64,000 bases of DNA from Doryteuthis pealeii (GCA_023376005.1 CM042156.1:44093388-44157387), one strand, 5' to 3'; counted from the stretch's first letter, positions 29,240 to 40,603 are shown. Translations and numbers: made by a program. Notes: generated by a model not told the origin, from the sequence alone.

Positions 29240-32085
29240 AAGACTTAAGGTTACTATTTTAACAAAATTTCTTGTGCCTATAAAAGAAGCCTGTAAAAAG
29301 GTGTGTCGATGTACGATTATACTAATCTATGTTTTAAAGGTTTTTTTTGTTTTTGTTTCTTCGCTGTTTTAGACTTTACAATGGAGTTGAATTTCTGGTA
29401 AATTTAGATTTTCTTTTTAGATTGAAAAAGATTATTACCTGTCTCAAAAAGATGAAAATGAAAAAAGAAAAAAATAGTTACTTAACTATTTTCTTATTAA
29501 TCATATTACTCTATATTTTTTAATTAATTATACTATATGCTATATTTTTAATTAAATTACTATATACTAATTTTTTTTATAGAAATCTATTTAAATTAAT
29601 CCTTAAAGACAATGTACATAAAACATAAATTAGTATGTACATAGTATGTACATAAGCAGCCAAAGATTATGTAGACTTTTAGACACAAAGACGAGAAGGT
29701 AGAAATATTGAGGAACTAGTTTTTAAATTTAGTACTGGGTATCCCAAACTGGCCTGTTAAAAATGCGAAATCAGGTTAAAGCAGTGAAATATTCCGTAGT
29801 TTAACTTATGATATCTCGGTTCGTTCTGAGATTTTAATTATTAAATTAGTATGTACATAAAATTTAATATTTCTTCTCTAGAATGATATAATTATTTTTC
29901 TTGTGAGATTGTTTTTATTGCAAGCTTCTTTGAAGTATGTCACTATCTTATTTTTTTATATATTTGCTTTTTTCAAACAAGGACCATCTATGGGTTAAAT
30001 ATGTGAAATATGAGTTTAAAAATGTCTTTGAAAATTGAATAGCCTACAGGAACGAATCAAACAATGTGTCTTCGGCATGACATTACCCAACAAGGGTTGA
30101 CATGCCGTAAAATCCAACCAACCTACCCATTAAGAATGAATAAAACAAAAACGCCTTTGTCATGAAATAACCCAACAAGGGTTGACATGCCGTAAAATCC
30201 AACTAACCAAACTAATCAAAACACTGTGGCAAGTGAGGCATCGTTTAGGCCTTATCAGTCACCAGCAAACTTACAATACACAATGGATCTATTTATTTCA
30301 ACGGCATGTCAACCCGTATAGAATTATTTTAAGCCTTACTGGAATCGCTGTCTCGGAAGACCATAGATTTACTGCGCCCTGGAGTCTATTTTTGGAGATT
30401 CCTCTCCAGGGTACATAAAGCCAGGGCAAGATGTATGGAAACTATGTCACCCAAGCGACAGGACCTTCTCTTCACCATGATCCAAAGGAATGGTCAACCA
30501 TTACGTTCGACCAACAAGTTATTTTCTATACATTTGCGGGTCTCAACATTAATATCTGTTTTTGTTTTTTTTATTATTTCCATCTTATAGAAAAGGGTTA
30601 TTATTTAACGTGGTAACTTAATATAGAATTTAAAGTTAATTTTATAATAAAGTGCCTATAGTTACGTACGGCTCCAGATTAGAGGAATTCCCGTTTTATC
30701 TTATCAGAGAGACGAAGAATAAAAAGCAAAAATTGTGACTTGAAATACTTTCTATATTTGCCAACAATGCAATAAAACAGAAATGAATGAAGTGGCATAA
30801 TAAACAAAGATATTTAAGAACTAAAACGACAATTAAATCTGATTTAACATTTGGAGAAAAAAATCAACGTAAAAATGACAAATGTTAAAAAGAATTCGGT
30901 AATTTTTAAATAGAACAACGGAATATTTACACAAGAGCTCAAAAAAGGGAGTTTCTCTGATGAATATCAATGAAAATCTAACAAAATTATCAAATTCATT
31001 CATCTTTTCCTTCCTCTTGTCAAATTAAAAAGAAAAAAGAAAAAACACAAATCCTTTTGTTTATATTTTCTCATCAATTCCTGTCAAAAATAAAATAATA
31101 ATAAACAAACCTTTGCACGCAGAAGTCACCGATCTTAATTATCGTTCTGTTTACGAGATTCTCGCGTTCATAAATTAAGTAGAAAACGCCGAGCAGAAAA
31201 AGTCCGGACAGAGAGGAAAAGAAGGTAAAGGCTGTGTAGGCTGCGATTGGTACGGTTTGTGATTATTGGTGAAACGAAATTACGACTTGAAAAAAAAAAC
31301 TAATAGGAAGCTGTCCGACCGGAAGTGTGGACATAAACATAGAATTAGGGGGATAGAAAAGGGAAGTGAGAAGAAGGTAATCGGAACATGAAAGTAAAAG
31401 AGAAATGTAATCGAATGTGTAGTGAAAAAAATGAAGACAGTGAAGATAGACGAAATAGACAAGAAAAAATGGAGGCGCCCGTGACGCTAATAACAAAAAG
31501 AAAATGGATAAAAGATATGGAGAAAAGATTATAAGTAAATAATGACGGATCTGATAATTAAATTAGAAAGGGCGGGAAAAAAATAGACAAAGAAAAAAAA
31601 GAAAATCGAAAAAGAATGGGGAGGGATCGTGGAAGTGAAACGCAAAACTACTATGGAGTGCTGAAAAGTTCAAAAACGAACCAATCAAATAATTACCTTT
31701 TCTTTTAAGCATTGTAGGATGTCAAGCGTAATTGTCTTCCCTTGGTCACGTGTCTGTTGGTCACGTGATAATTGAGCCCCTTCAAACTATCTCTTTCGTC
31801 CTCGTTCTTCGGAGGGACAACACCTATATCTTTTCGGTCCTCGCCCGTTGAGCGAAAAAGGACATATTACTGTGCTCCGATCGTAAAACAGAATAGAGGC
31901 AATTAGTCTCCAGCTTTGGCATAGCATTTATTGGCACTCTGTTCATGGCACATATTGTAAAATCAATTTGTTTAGGGCATATGTATTCTGTTATGTGTTG
32001 TTACACGATATGTTTATTAAACATTCCCATGTTCATTGTTAATGTGAGTTAGTTGGCTGTGTTAGTGTATCACTGGATGCATTTT
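29240..32085. other. 2.8 kb between inverted LTR-like copies; no gene supported
   Basis: AT-rich sequence with A-rich purine tracts (30,700-31,680). At about 30,070-30,205 three short copies of the GACATGCCGTAAAATCCAAC motif follow each other. Two GGTCACGTG motifs lie at 31,743-31,770. Open frames are short and unrecognised. Because the LTR-like copies are inverted, this is not the body of one retroelement. Confidence 0.55.
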
Positions 32086-32422
32086 TGTAAGAAGCATAGT
32101 TTAGAATTTTAAAATTAACCGCCGTAAACTGGAAAATCACCGGGAATTTAAATTGACAAGTCTTAACTCCAAGTTAACCGGGGATGGGACTCTCATTGGC
32201 TTAGAGAGCCACGTGATTAGGAGACTTGTGAAAGTAGTAGTTTGTTAGTCAGGGTCGACCCAGGCAGTTCTTCTGGAAAGACAGTGGCTCTGCCTCTGCT
32301 GCTGTTTCTCCCACGCGAGCGTGGTTAAGAATAGTTCGGGGAAATAAAATTATGTATACACGAAAATAAGTCTTCCCGCTTAAATAAGAAAAATGATAGA
32401 ACCCGATTAGAAGGAGCAGACA
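32086..32422 (+). mobile_element. LTR-like sequence, 337 bp, copy 2
   Basis: Starts TGTAAGAAGCATAG, ends GGAGCAGACA, carries AAATAAAATTATG (32,341) and GTACACGAAAATAAGTC, and is followed by CCGGTTAGATATTAGAAG. It shares all of these landmarks with 28,963-29,239 (inverted). The two copies differ by many substitutions and about 60 bp in length. Confidence 0.65.
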
Positions 32423-32917
32423 ACCCGGTTAGATATTAGAAGAATAGAATTATAAGGAATTAATGTTGATTTCTAAACTAATACCGACTAATTTTTATAG
32501 GATCAAAGAAACTGGATGCGCCAAATATGTTGAAATATGGGATGAATATTTGGAATAGCTTATGCATTTTATACCCACGTGTCATTCGCATCTTAGTCTG
32601 GCCCGAGGGTGTGTTTTACATCCTCTCCTGAAAACCATGCAAATGAGTAAACGGAAGAAAAGAAGGCGAATATATATATAAGGGGGGTGAATGATAACAA
32701 ATCAGAACTAAAAAAAAAATAATTGACAAACGAAAAAATGTTAAAGGGGAGTTGGTTGGTTGGCTGGTTGGTTTTCAACACGTTAAATTTTTGTTGAGTT
32801 ATTTTTGTTGGGTAAAAGTGTTACTATTTTGTGGCCATTTTTTAGGCTTCAAGTGAGAGCACTTTATAGTGGAAATCCCTTGTATCAAACAGAGGCTAAT
32901 TCTTAGTGAAGAAACCT

Positions 32918-33835
32918 TTGGTTGTTCCTCAGTGTCCCTTAGTGTTGGGTAGAATCCTTTGGTTGTTCCTCAGTGTCCCTAAGTGTTGGGTAGAATCCTT
33001 TGGTTGTTCCTCGGTGTCCCTTAGTGTTGGGTAGAATCCTTTGGTTGTTCCTCGGTGTCCCTTAGTGTTGGGTAGAATCCTTTGGTTGTTCCTCGGTGTG
33101 TCCCTCGGTGTCCCTTAGTGTTGGGTAGAATCCTTTGGTTGTTCCGGTGTCCCTTAGTGTTGGGTAGAATCCTTTGGTTGTTCCTCGTGTCCCTTAGTGT
33201 TGGGTAGATCCTTTGGTTGTTCCTCGGTGTCCCTTAGTGTTGGGTAGAATCCTTTGGTTGTTCCTCGGTGTCCCTTAGTGTTGGGTAGAATCCTTTGGTT
33301 GTTCCTCGGTGTCCCTTAGTGTTGGGTAGAATCCTTTGGTTGTTCCTCGGTGTCCTTTAGTGTTGGGTAGAATCCTTTGGTTGTTCCTCGGTGTCCTTAG
33401 TGTTGGTAGAATCCTTTGGTTGTTCCTCGGTGTCCTTAGTGTTGGGTAGAATCCTTTGGTTTCCTCGGTGTCCCTTAGTGTTGGGTAGAATCCTTTGGTT
33501 GTTCCTCGGTGTCCCTTAGTATTGGTAGAATCCTTTGGTTGTTCCTCGGTGTCCCTTAGTGTTGGGTAGAATCTTTTGGTTGTCCCTCGGTGTCCTTTAA
33601 TGTTGGGTAGAATCCTTTGGTTGTTCCTCAGTGTTCTTTAATGTTGGGTAGAATCCTTTGGTTGTTCCGCGGTGTCCTTTAGTATTGGGTAGAATCCTTT
33701 GTTTCTTCCTCAGTGTCCCTTAGTGTTGGGTAGAATCCTTTGGTTGTTCCTCAGTGTCCCTTAGTGTTGGGTAGAATCCTTTGGTTGTTCCTCGGTATCC
33801 TTTAGTGTTGGTTTAAATCGTTGCGTTGAGCAAAA
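32918..33835 (+). repeat. 41-bp minisatellite, about 22 units
   Basis: The unit holds CCTTTGGTTGTTCCTCGG, TGTCCCTTAGTG and TTGGGTAGAAT. Most units are very similar; several have one-base deletions (GTTGGTAGAA, TCCTTAGTG), and one has an inserted TGTCCCTCGG (about 33,100). The period is not a multiple of three, so no long frame results. End units are more diverged. Confidence 0.97.
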
Positions 33836-34147
33836 TCCTTGGTTTCAGGTCCGTTCGTCAGGGTCGCATACGTGCAAATAAATGGCTTTCCAGATCGGCG
33901 GTTAAATAATTAACTAACCACGTATTCGAGCTGTTGTTTGGCTGGGTTTAATCTACGCACCCACACCGAGTCTATAAGCTTAAATAGTGGAATTCCGCAC
34001 GCATTATAACACCAAAATATTCCAACAGAAATTAATGCCGAAGCCAGACTTTTTTATAAGAAATTATATGGTTTCATGTAAATATTCCTATTCAATAATA
34101 ATCATTTGTAAATCCTTATAGCTTCCACGCTGTAACCGCGTCAATGC

Positions 34148-34312
34148 TATTGAATGGCTGCACCACATGGACTTTGACGAAACGATTGGTAAAAAGTTAG
34201 ATGCATGCTGTCTTGAGCAAATCCTAGAAGCAACGCCCAACAAAATATCGGCTGTATGGCCATTTACGTCTAATCACAAAGAACATCCATTTTCCATTTA
34301 TTTTATAGTTGT
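34148..34312 (+). pseudogene. RTE-like LINE 3' fragment
   Basis: The plus-strand frame reads NGCTTWTLTKRLVKS, stop, MHAVLSKS, stop, KQRPTKYRLYGHLRLITKNI. It matches the same protein segment as 52,700-52,940. A longer open frame in another register over the same bases is a shadow. Confidence 0.75.
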
Positions 34313-34415
34313 ATCAAAATTTAGAGGGAAAGTAGTTGCTGAAGTGATGGCCTGCGACATCGTAGTAAGCGAGTTCGAACTGTAGTCCCGCTACTATTTT
34401 CACTAACTAATACGT

Positions 34416-34675
34416 TTAGGAAAAGTACAAAGCCCCCTCATCCCCAGCTATGGCATAAATATTACCACTACTATTATCTGCGTTATTCGGACTATTGTCC
34501 TCATCTTTATTAATCTGTACAACGTTTCGGCCGATATGCCCTCCGGCCTTCTTTGGGTATTTCTTGTCGGACTCGGGAACCTTCCCGGACTCGGGAACCT
34601 TCTTTTCGAACTCGGGAACTTTCTTGTCGTAGTCGGGAACCTTCTTGTCGTAATCGGGAGCCATCACGGAACTTT
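34416..34675 (-). mobile_element. Repeat with tandem VPDYDKK-like codons and hammerhead-like motif
   Basis: On the minus strand an open frame gives APDYDKKVPDYDKKVPEF and similar 15-18-bp repeated units, then AAGAAGGCCGGAGGGCATATC, CGGCCGAAACGTTGTACAG (in parts). The latter has the GGCCG/CGGCC stem and GAAAC of a hammerhead, but the CTGAAGA core is mutated. An inverted copy is 34,865-35,040. The frame probably reflects the short repeat, not a host protein. Confidence 0.5.
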
Positions 34676-34764
34676 GAACCTAACCCTTTATTCAGCCCAC
34701 GGAGGTTTGTTCTCATTCCACTAACCATAGCTGGGGTAGGAGTTGTGTTAGTTATTTTTCTATG

Positions 34765-34858
34765 TTACTGCCGCCGCTCAGGATCGAACCTGGAATCCAG
34801 AGATAACTGTCACTTAGAAGTGTCTTAACCTAACTACCTTATCCACTAGGCCATGTGT
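34765..34858 (-). mobile_element. tRNA-Arg-like SINE head
   Basis: On the minus strand: ATGGCCTAGTGGATAAGG (box A, as in tRNA-Arg) and CCAGGTTCGATCCTGAG (box B), about 45-50 bases apart with an enlarged anticodon region. Mismatched arms show it is SINE-derived rather than a tRNA gene. It lies between the two inverted copies of the VPDYDKK-type repeat. Confidence 0.65.
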
Positions 34859-34864
34859 TCAATG

Positions 34865-35040
34865 TGATGGCTCCCTCTTACGACAAGAAGGTTCCCGATT
34901 ACGACAAGAAAGTTCCCGAGTCCGAGAAGGTTCCCAAGTCCGACAAGAAATATCTGAAGAAGGCCGGAGGGCATATCGGCCAAAACGTTGTACAGATAAC
35001 AATAAAGGTGAGGACAATAGTCCGAATAACGCAGATAATA
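34865..35040 (+). mobile_element. Inverted copy of the VPDYDKK/hammerhead-like repeat
   Basis: The plus strand repeats the order of 34,675-34,416: MAPSYDKKVPDYDKKVPES, then CTGAAGAAGGCCGGAGGGC, ATCGGCC, AAAACGTTGTACAG and AATAAAGGTGAGGAC. CTGAAGA is intact here, but GAAAC is AAAAC, so the two copies are damaged at complementary places. Confidence 0.55.
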
Positions 35041-36335
35041 CTAATCATCAAGCTTCATTTCAAACATTCAGAGAAATATTACAACTACTGTTCTTCTACA
35101 AGGATGGTTAGGGCATTATATGATACACAAAGAAACTAAACCAAACAAATTGATGGATACTTGAACATTATCATCCATTACACATTGAATAACCCGCGAA
35201 GTTTGATATGCCATTAAACAAAGAAACCAAATCAAATTTTAGACACAGCTGAGAAAACTTGATAAAAAAAACAGCATCTTTCGATATATTCCACTTAGTT
35301 TTATTATTCTTTCCATTGTTTCAATTGACAGTTCGTTGGTTGAGGCATGTTTCCTTTCAATTAGGTACGCCCAACCACTTGTTGAGAGCTGAAAGAAATG
35401 TATTTTAACAGTAGATAAATTTGCATATGTAAATTTCTTCTGGCATTTTTGTAGAAATGCAAATTACAAGATCATTCAATAATTTTTCCCCAAAATTGGA
35501 TCATTCCATTAATTTTAACAATTTAATCTACTTTGTTGAAAGAATAAGCCGGAATGTTCAGCTATTAAAGAAAAAATGTTTGCATTTTATTGTTGTATAT
35601 CAATATATTGTATACTCCACATCGGGTATAGAAACGGTGAGAGAGTTCATCTCGTGATAGATAGAGAGAGACAGAGACACATTAGATTAGAGAGTATGGT
35701 CTTACTTCATTTCTGCTAACTTGTTGCTGGTTCTTGCTATCTCTTCTTCTATCTGCTATGGCTGCCATCTTGTCTAGTTGACTTCTAATTCTTCTGTTCT
35801 TCAATCTTCTTTGCTAATTCTTTTAGTGGGCTGAATTGGGCATTGCTTCTTTTTATATTTAATAACACAAGACTTTATGTTTTCTTCTTGATCAAGTTTT
35901 TTTCTTGATCAAGTTTTTTTTTCTTGATCAAGTTTTTTTTATTTATCTAGCCCATTATTCCATTCCGCGCGGGAGACCGACCTGGATCACGTCTAAGCTC
36001 CCTGACAGTTGGGTCGATACTGAATTCTTAACTAACTATTCTCAAGTCTCTGTACCGGAGGTCAGTTCAGGCCATCGAAAATGTCATTCATAACACCCAA
36101 CGGTTATGGAAAATTACAGACCTCCGGTTTTAAATCTAACAAACCTTATTCGAAACTAACTTACAAGTACGCTCACAATTCATGAACTCTCATGAATTGT
36201 AACATTATCTGTTATTAGTTTATTTACTGCTAAATTAAACAAAATAAGTGAACATTATTTAAATGGGCAAATTCTATAATTTTTGCCAGGGACAGTGTAG
36301 TAACGAAAAGACTTATTTCCTGCAAAGAGCATCTG
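35041..36335. other. No gene supported
   Basis: AT-rich with a short GATATGCCATTAAAC hairpin-tail motif (35,200-35,225), a triplicated CTTGATCAAGTTTTTTT (35,887-35,940) in which TTGATCAA is self-complementary, and a TTATTAGTTTATTTACTGC phrase (about 36,210) related to the 106-bp repeat. The frame at 35,905-36,093 is unrecognised. Confidence 0.5.
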
Positions 36336-36336
36336 G

Positions 36337-36606
36337 TTGAACAATCAGTTTTCTGAAAAAGAGTACGGTTACCATTGTCGGGTAGATTTATGGGGTGTAG
36401 TCTCGTCTTGTCTCGTTTGTGGCATGATTATGGCAGCGCCTATGCAAATCACGTCTACGACGGAACCAGATATAAGACGTTTATTTCGGATATTGAGACA
36501 GTTGCCACTTCGCTACAAAGGGAGTGCCGATGTGACTTGCATTGTTGGAAGAAAGTCTGAGAGAAAGCAACCAAAAGACTGCGTCCCTGTCCGACTCATA
36601 CGCTGA
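36337..36606 (+). CDS. Unrecognised 89-codon frame, probably not a gene
   Basis: Conceptual product starts MNNQFSEKEYGYHC and ends KDCVPVRLIR just where a tRNA-derived SINE begins. Composition is less biased than neighbouring frames, but I recognise no domain, and an alternative overlapping frame exists. Kept as a weak candidate for an exon or fragment of a repeat; the stop lies in the SINE junction. Confidence 0.12.
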   Translation: MNNQFSEKEYGYHCRVDLWGVVSSCLVCGMIMAAPMQITSTTEPDIRRLFRILRQLPLRYKGSADVTCIVGRKSERKQPKDCVPVRLIR

Positions 36607-36611
36607 GTTGA

Positions 36612-36676
36612 CGAGGGCCGGTATCGAACCTTGTGGTTCCTAGTTGGACGCTCTACCGTCTGAGCTAAACCGGCCT
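36612..36676 (-). mobile_element. tRNA-derived SINE head
   Basis: On the minus strand: GGCCGGTTTAGCTCAGACGG, TAGAGCG, TCCAACTAGGAACCACAAGG, TTCGATACCGGCCC. Box A (TAGCTCAG.CGG) and box B (GGTTCGATACC) are clear. The anticodon arm does not pair properly, so it is a SINE rather than a functional tRNA gene. Related heads are at 57,177 and 58,574. Confidence 0.85.
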
Positions 36677-36679
36677 TAC

Positions 36680-37740
36680 AAAGAGAAATCAGATGAAAGA
36701 AAGATGTTTGTTTATCGATTTTAACGGCATATCAACCCGTCTGGGGTTATGTCATACCTAACGGCTAAAGTTATACATATCGTGTATTTATATCTATACT
36801 TTTTAGTAATTTGTTTTAACAATGTGTTAGCATTATTGGGGATTATGTTGTATGGTATTGATTTGTTTCATGTCTATATTCTATGGTATAATTATATTTC
36901 CCTAAAAAAAGAGAGAATATCCTCCATGTTGACATTTTCAAACAGATCTTTCATATTGTTTGCTTTAAAATAACGGTTTCTGATGTGAGCAAAACACCTG
37001 CATTCCATGAACAAGTGTTTAACTGTCAAAGGTGTTTGACATGTTCCACATTGTGGTTGTTATTCTTGCTTTCTCTCAGTAATTCAAAGGGGGTCCCTAT
37101 TGTTGAATTATTTGTGATATAAGGCATGGGGCAAATGGTCACTCCTAAATATAGACTCGTTGACTACCACGTGACCTGGGGTAGATTTCTATTGTCCAAT
37201 CACTGGCACTGCTGCTGCTGCTTCTGCTGTATTAATAGAGACACCATTCTGAGCTTATTTCATTGACATTTGGATTCTCTTGGACGTAGGACTTACAAAG
37301 AACACCGGATTCTTATTGGCTTGCTTACTTACTTATTACATCTGGAACCTAGGATGCCGACCAGATACTTAACACCTATGACATAGTGGCTAACGTTCTG
37401 GACACCGTAGTCGCGATAATACGTTAACTTTTGTTCTAATACATTCTGGAGGGGTTTGAACCCCCCACCACCATCTCCTAGATATGGTGCTGTATAGGAT
37501 AACATACCTTCATTATAGACCGTAAAAGAATGAGTGCGTCTATCTTTTGAATTATCTATCAGACATACAAAAAGAAGGGTTAGTATGTATATGAATTCCT
37601 GATCGAATAGATATACTATAACCAAGTATTTGACTTTGCCTCTTATTTACTATTATTACATATCTCATACTTCTCTTTGTATGTGAGTAATTGGCAGCCT
37701 TACACACAACAAAAATGTGTCGACGAGGATTGTATCACAC
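36680..37740. other. No gene supported
   Basis: Starts with the hairpin motif CGGCATATCAACCCG (36,724). The AT-rich remainder contains CCACGTGACCTGGGG (37,170) and a (CTG)n-like run at 37,210-37,230. Pieces of 37,580-37,700 (ATATGAATTCCTGATCGAAT, AAGTATTTGACTTTG) recur at 37,970-38,080, a local duplication about 390 bp apart. Confidence 0.5.
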
Positions 37741-37845
37741 TTTTCTAGGATTTACATGTAATGAAATTGCAAATAATCGTTTCTGACTTAAATAGCTCCT
37801 CTTGATTTTTGTTTCGTTTCGTGGAAATTCCACGGGTTCCGCTTG
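37740..37845 (+). mobile_element. Helitron family B, 3' fragment
   Basis: The stretch ends AATTCCACGGGTTCCGCTTG before T, matching the family-B end read from 42,786 (ATTCCACGGGTCCCGCTAG on the minus strand). GTGGAA/TTCCAC forms the terminal hairpin. CTTG has replaced CTAG. Upstream ATGAAATTGCAAATAATC and CTTGATTTTTGTTTCG also match. Confidence 0.6.
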
Positions 37846-38224
37846 TATATATCATTTGATACTTATTTAGATCTTAATGGACCTGGGGTTAATGACAATG
37901 AAGGTGTACTCCACACTCCTCAGAGCTCCAGATGCGTCAATATTATAGATTATAGCGGGGAGTTAGTATGTATGTGAATTCCTGATCGAATAAATATACT
38001 ATTACCAAGTATTTGACTTTGCTTCTTATTCGCTATTATTACATATCTTCTACTTTCTCTTTGTGTGTGAGTAATTGGCCGCCTTTACTCCGACACAAAA
38101 TATGGGTTAAATAGTTTCCCTACTATTCTACTGCAAGGATGTCTTAGGTATTAAATAATCCACGAAGGTTGATATGCCATTAAACAAAGAAAACAAATTA
38201 TATACATCTTAGTTTTGCTTGCAT

Positions 38225-38305
38225 TTTCTGCGTGTTTGATGATTGGTCTGGTTGTTTTTGTTTTACGGCATATCAACCCTTTTCGGGTCATTTAATGCCG
38301 AATCA
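38225..38305 (+). repeat. Mobile hairpin motif (GGCATATCAACC...ATGCCG)
   Basis: TTTTACGGCATATCAACCC and GGGTCATTTAATGCCG form a hairpin of about 36 bases. The same hairpin, or half of it, occurs at about 18,203, 30,075, 30,180, 35,195, 36,724, 39,118, 39,485, 39,970, 44,843, 47,795, 53,480, 56,995 and 59,600, usually next to (CAAA)n, (CAAT)n or (AACC)n. It looks like the end of a SINE or similar retroposon. Confidence 0.75.
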
Positions 38306-38731
38306 AGTCATTTTGACAAGGGATTTATTTAACTTCATATGTATTTGCTTAGATGTGGCACATAGACCTCGTGTTGTATATAGTACCTGCTATTGCTTAA
38401 GTGGTCACCGAACTAAGCATTGAACAGGCTGATCGTTAGCTCAACTTTGGTCATAGAGTGGTAAACCGGTGTTTTCAGCGTATCTTGACCGTATCATCAA
38501 ATATGCAGAAAATACAACCGAAACTAATATGAATATGATTTATTTTGGTTTTTATATAAGTAAAAACAGGAAAATCACTGGATGTTTTTTTAAAGTGTAG
38601 GAAAGATTAATGACACAAATAATCAAGACAAAAGTAAAATTATACCAAAAACATAACAAACTTGAAATTTATTCTATAAACTTATCCGTTAAAGTGATTC
38701 CCAATCGACTTAGCAACAAACAACCTCTCAC

Positions 38732-39020
38732 ACGGCCTTCGGGTCGGGGGTCCAGTGAGCTTCGGCCGCTGGACCGGTATGTTGTAATAATAGCGTCGAT
38801 CCCAGGAAGCCATCCCCCCAGGCAACACCTGCCCCATCAATTTAATGGGGCAGGGCTATGTTTATTGCCCAGTGCCTGAGGCGCCCCCATTGAGGGGAAT
38901 GCCGACGGGATACACATAATTTTTCACCCGCCATTCCATGAACTTAGGTTTGTGGGTGGATCCCACGTTAATAGGGCCTTTGTGCCTGACCTGGTACGAG
39001 TGGGGTACTGGGAAAATACA
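38732..39020. mobile_element. GC-rich insert of unknown type
   Basis: About 285 bp, much more GC-rich than its surroundings (CGGCCTTCGGGTCGGGGGTC, GCCCCATCAATTTAATGGGG, the latter a perfect hairpin). It interrupts one copy of the local triplication but not the others, so it is an insertion. AAACAACCT before and ACAAACCT after suggest a short target duplication. No coding or tRNA boxes recognised. Confidence 0.55.
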
Positions 39021-39534
39021 AACCTACTGTTAAAATCAAGAAAGATTATTGAAAAAGACATAACAATAAATTTGACCATTCCTCACAACTTACCGTTTGG
39101 CATGAACTAACTCTGGATGGGTTGATATGCCGTTAAATTAATCAGAGAGAAAAGAGAAAATTATATCATTTAAACATGAAATCTGATCGTGTTCGAAAGA
39201 AGAAAAATCAGTAAAAATTATAAATCGTTTAAATAATCGGCAATATTTCTCTCAAGCGAGAAAAGGAATCAGTAGCTGTGGGCGTTGTTTATTGGGCGAT
39301 TGAAAACATAACAAACTTGAACTTTACTCTATAAACTTATCCGTTAAAGAGATTCCCAATCCACTTAGCAACAAACAACCACAAAATCAATAAAAAATGT
39401 TAAAATCAATAAAAATCTTTGAAAGAAAGACATAACAATAAATTTGACCATTCCTCACAAACTACATAAAATAACTCTGGATGGGTTGACATGCCGTTAA
39501 AATCAATCAATCAATCAATCAATCAATAGTTCTG

Positions 39535-39745
39535 GATTTCAACCCTTTTTATCATATGAATGCTAGAAGGCGGTGGCTGAGGGTCTTGATGTCCTGGTAA
39601 TGCCGTTAAACTCTATTTGAGGTTTCAGTTCTGTAGGTCTGGGGAATGTGAAGCACCCCTTCATCACCATTGCTCCCAGGTCCACTCTGACACGGAGTGG
39701 TAGTACCAGTTAGGGTCAAATCTATGGGTTAGATAGAAAAAATTG
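39535..39745 (-). mobile_element. R1 repeat, partial
   Basis: Contains CCCTTTTTATCATATG, CTAGAAGGCGGTGGCTGAGG, GGGGAATGTGAAGCACCCC and GGAGTGGTAGTACCAGTTAG in R1 order, ending in ATCTATGGGTTAGATAG. It follows (CAAT)n at 39,503-39,527. Confidence 0.8.
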
Positions 39746-40374
39746 TTTATAAAAATTGTTAAAAAAAACTTTCTACCAAACTATCGATTATAACAAACTT
39801 GAACTTTATCCTATAAACTTATCCCTTAAAGTGATTTCCAATCCACCTAGCAACAAACAACTGCAAACAACCTACTGTTAAAATCAATACAAATCTTTGA
39901 AAGAAAGACATAACAATACATTTGATCATCCCTCACAACCTACCGTTTGGCATGAACTAACTCTGGATGGGTTGACATGCCGTTAAAATTAATCAGAGAG
40001 AAAAGAGAAAATTATATCATTTAAACATGAAATTTGATCGTGTTCGAAAGAAAAAAAATCGTTAAAAAGTATAAATTGTTTAAATAATCGGCAATCTTTC
40101 TCTCAAGCGAGAAATGGAATCGGTAGCTGTGGGCGTTGTTTATTGGGCGATTTTCATGCCAGATGGGATTCGAAGAATGAACTGTTCAAGATTTTGTAAC
40201 TGTATTATGATACGAAGCCCGGGGACACAAATCAAAACAGGGCGTATTCTACTTATGAGCGTTTTCCAGGTTTTGGCGCCTCGATGGATTTTTTAATGGT
40301 TTTTTTTTTAAACAGATTATATTTTTTGCGTCGTTCTTTAAATTACGCTCATCTTCTCATCACAACGCCATTTT

Positions 40375-40377
<3 letters not shown>

Positions 40378-40444
<67 letters not shown>

Positions 40445-40493
40445 ATCTATCTATATCTATCTATATCTCTCTCTGTATCTCTCTCTCTCCCAG

Positions 40494-40550
<57 letters not shown>

Positions 40551-40603
40551 GTATCTATCTATATATATCTCTGTATCTCTCTCTCTCTATATATATATAT
40601 GTA

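Larger units (their letters stand above)
38637..40145. repeat. Locally triplicated segment broken by separate insertions
   Basis: ACATAACAAACTTGAA, AAACTTATCC.TTAAAG, CTTAGCAACAAACAAC, TAAAATCAA, AAGACATAACAATA, TCTGGATGGGTTGA.ATGCCG and GTAGCTGTGGGCGTTG recur at about 38,645-39,300 (interrupted), 39,305-39,510 and 39,785-40,145. Copy 1 is split by a GC-rich insert (38,732-39,020) and copy 2 is followed by an R1 repeat (39,535-39,745). Confidence 0.85.

Noticed and set aside
32918..33835. CRISPR-like array
   Set aside because: Units are contiguous without unique spacers, and the setting is eukaryotic.
35457..36093. Possible small exons
   Set aside because: No splice-site-bounded frame with recognisable protein; sequence partly repeats elsewhere.
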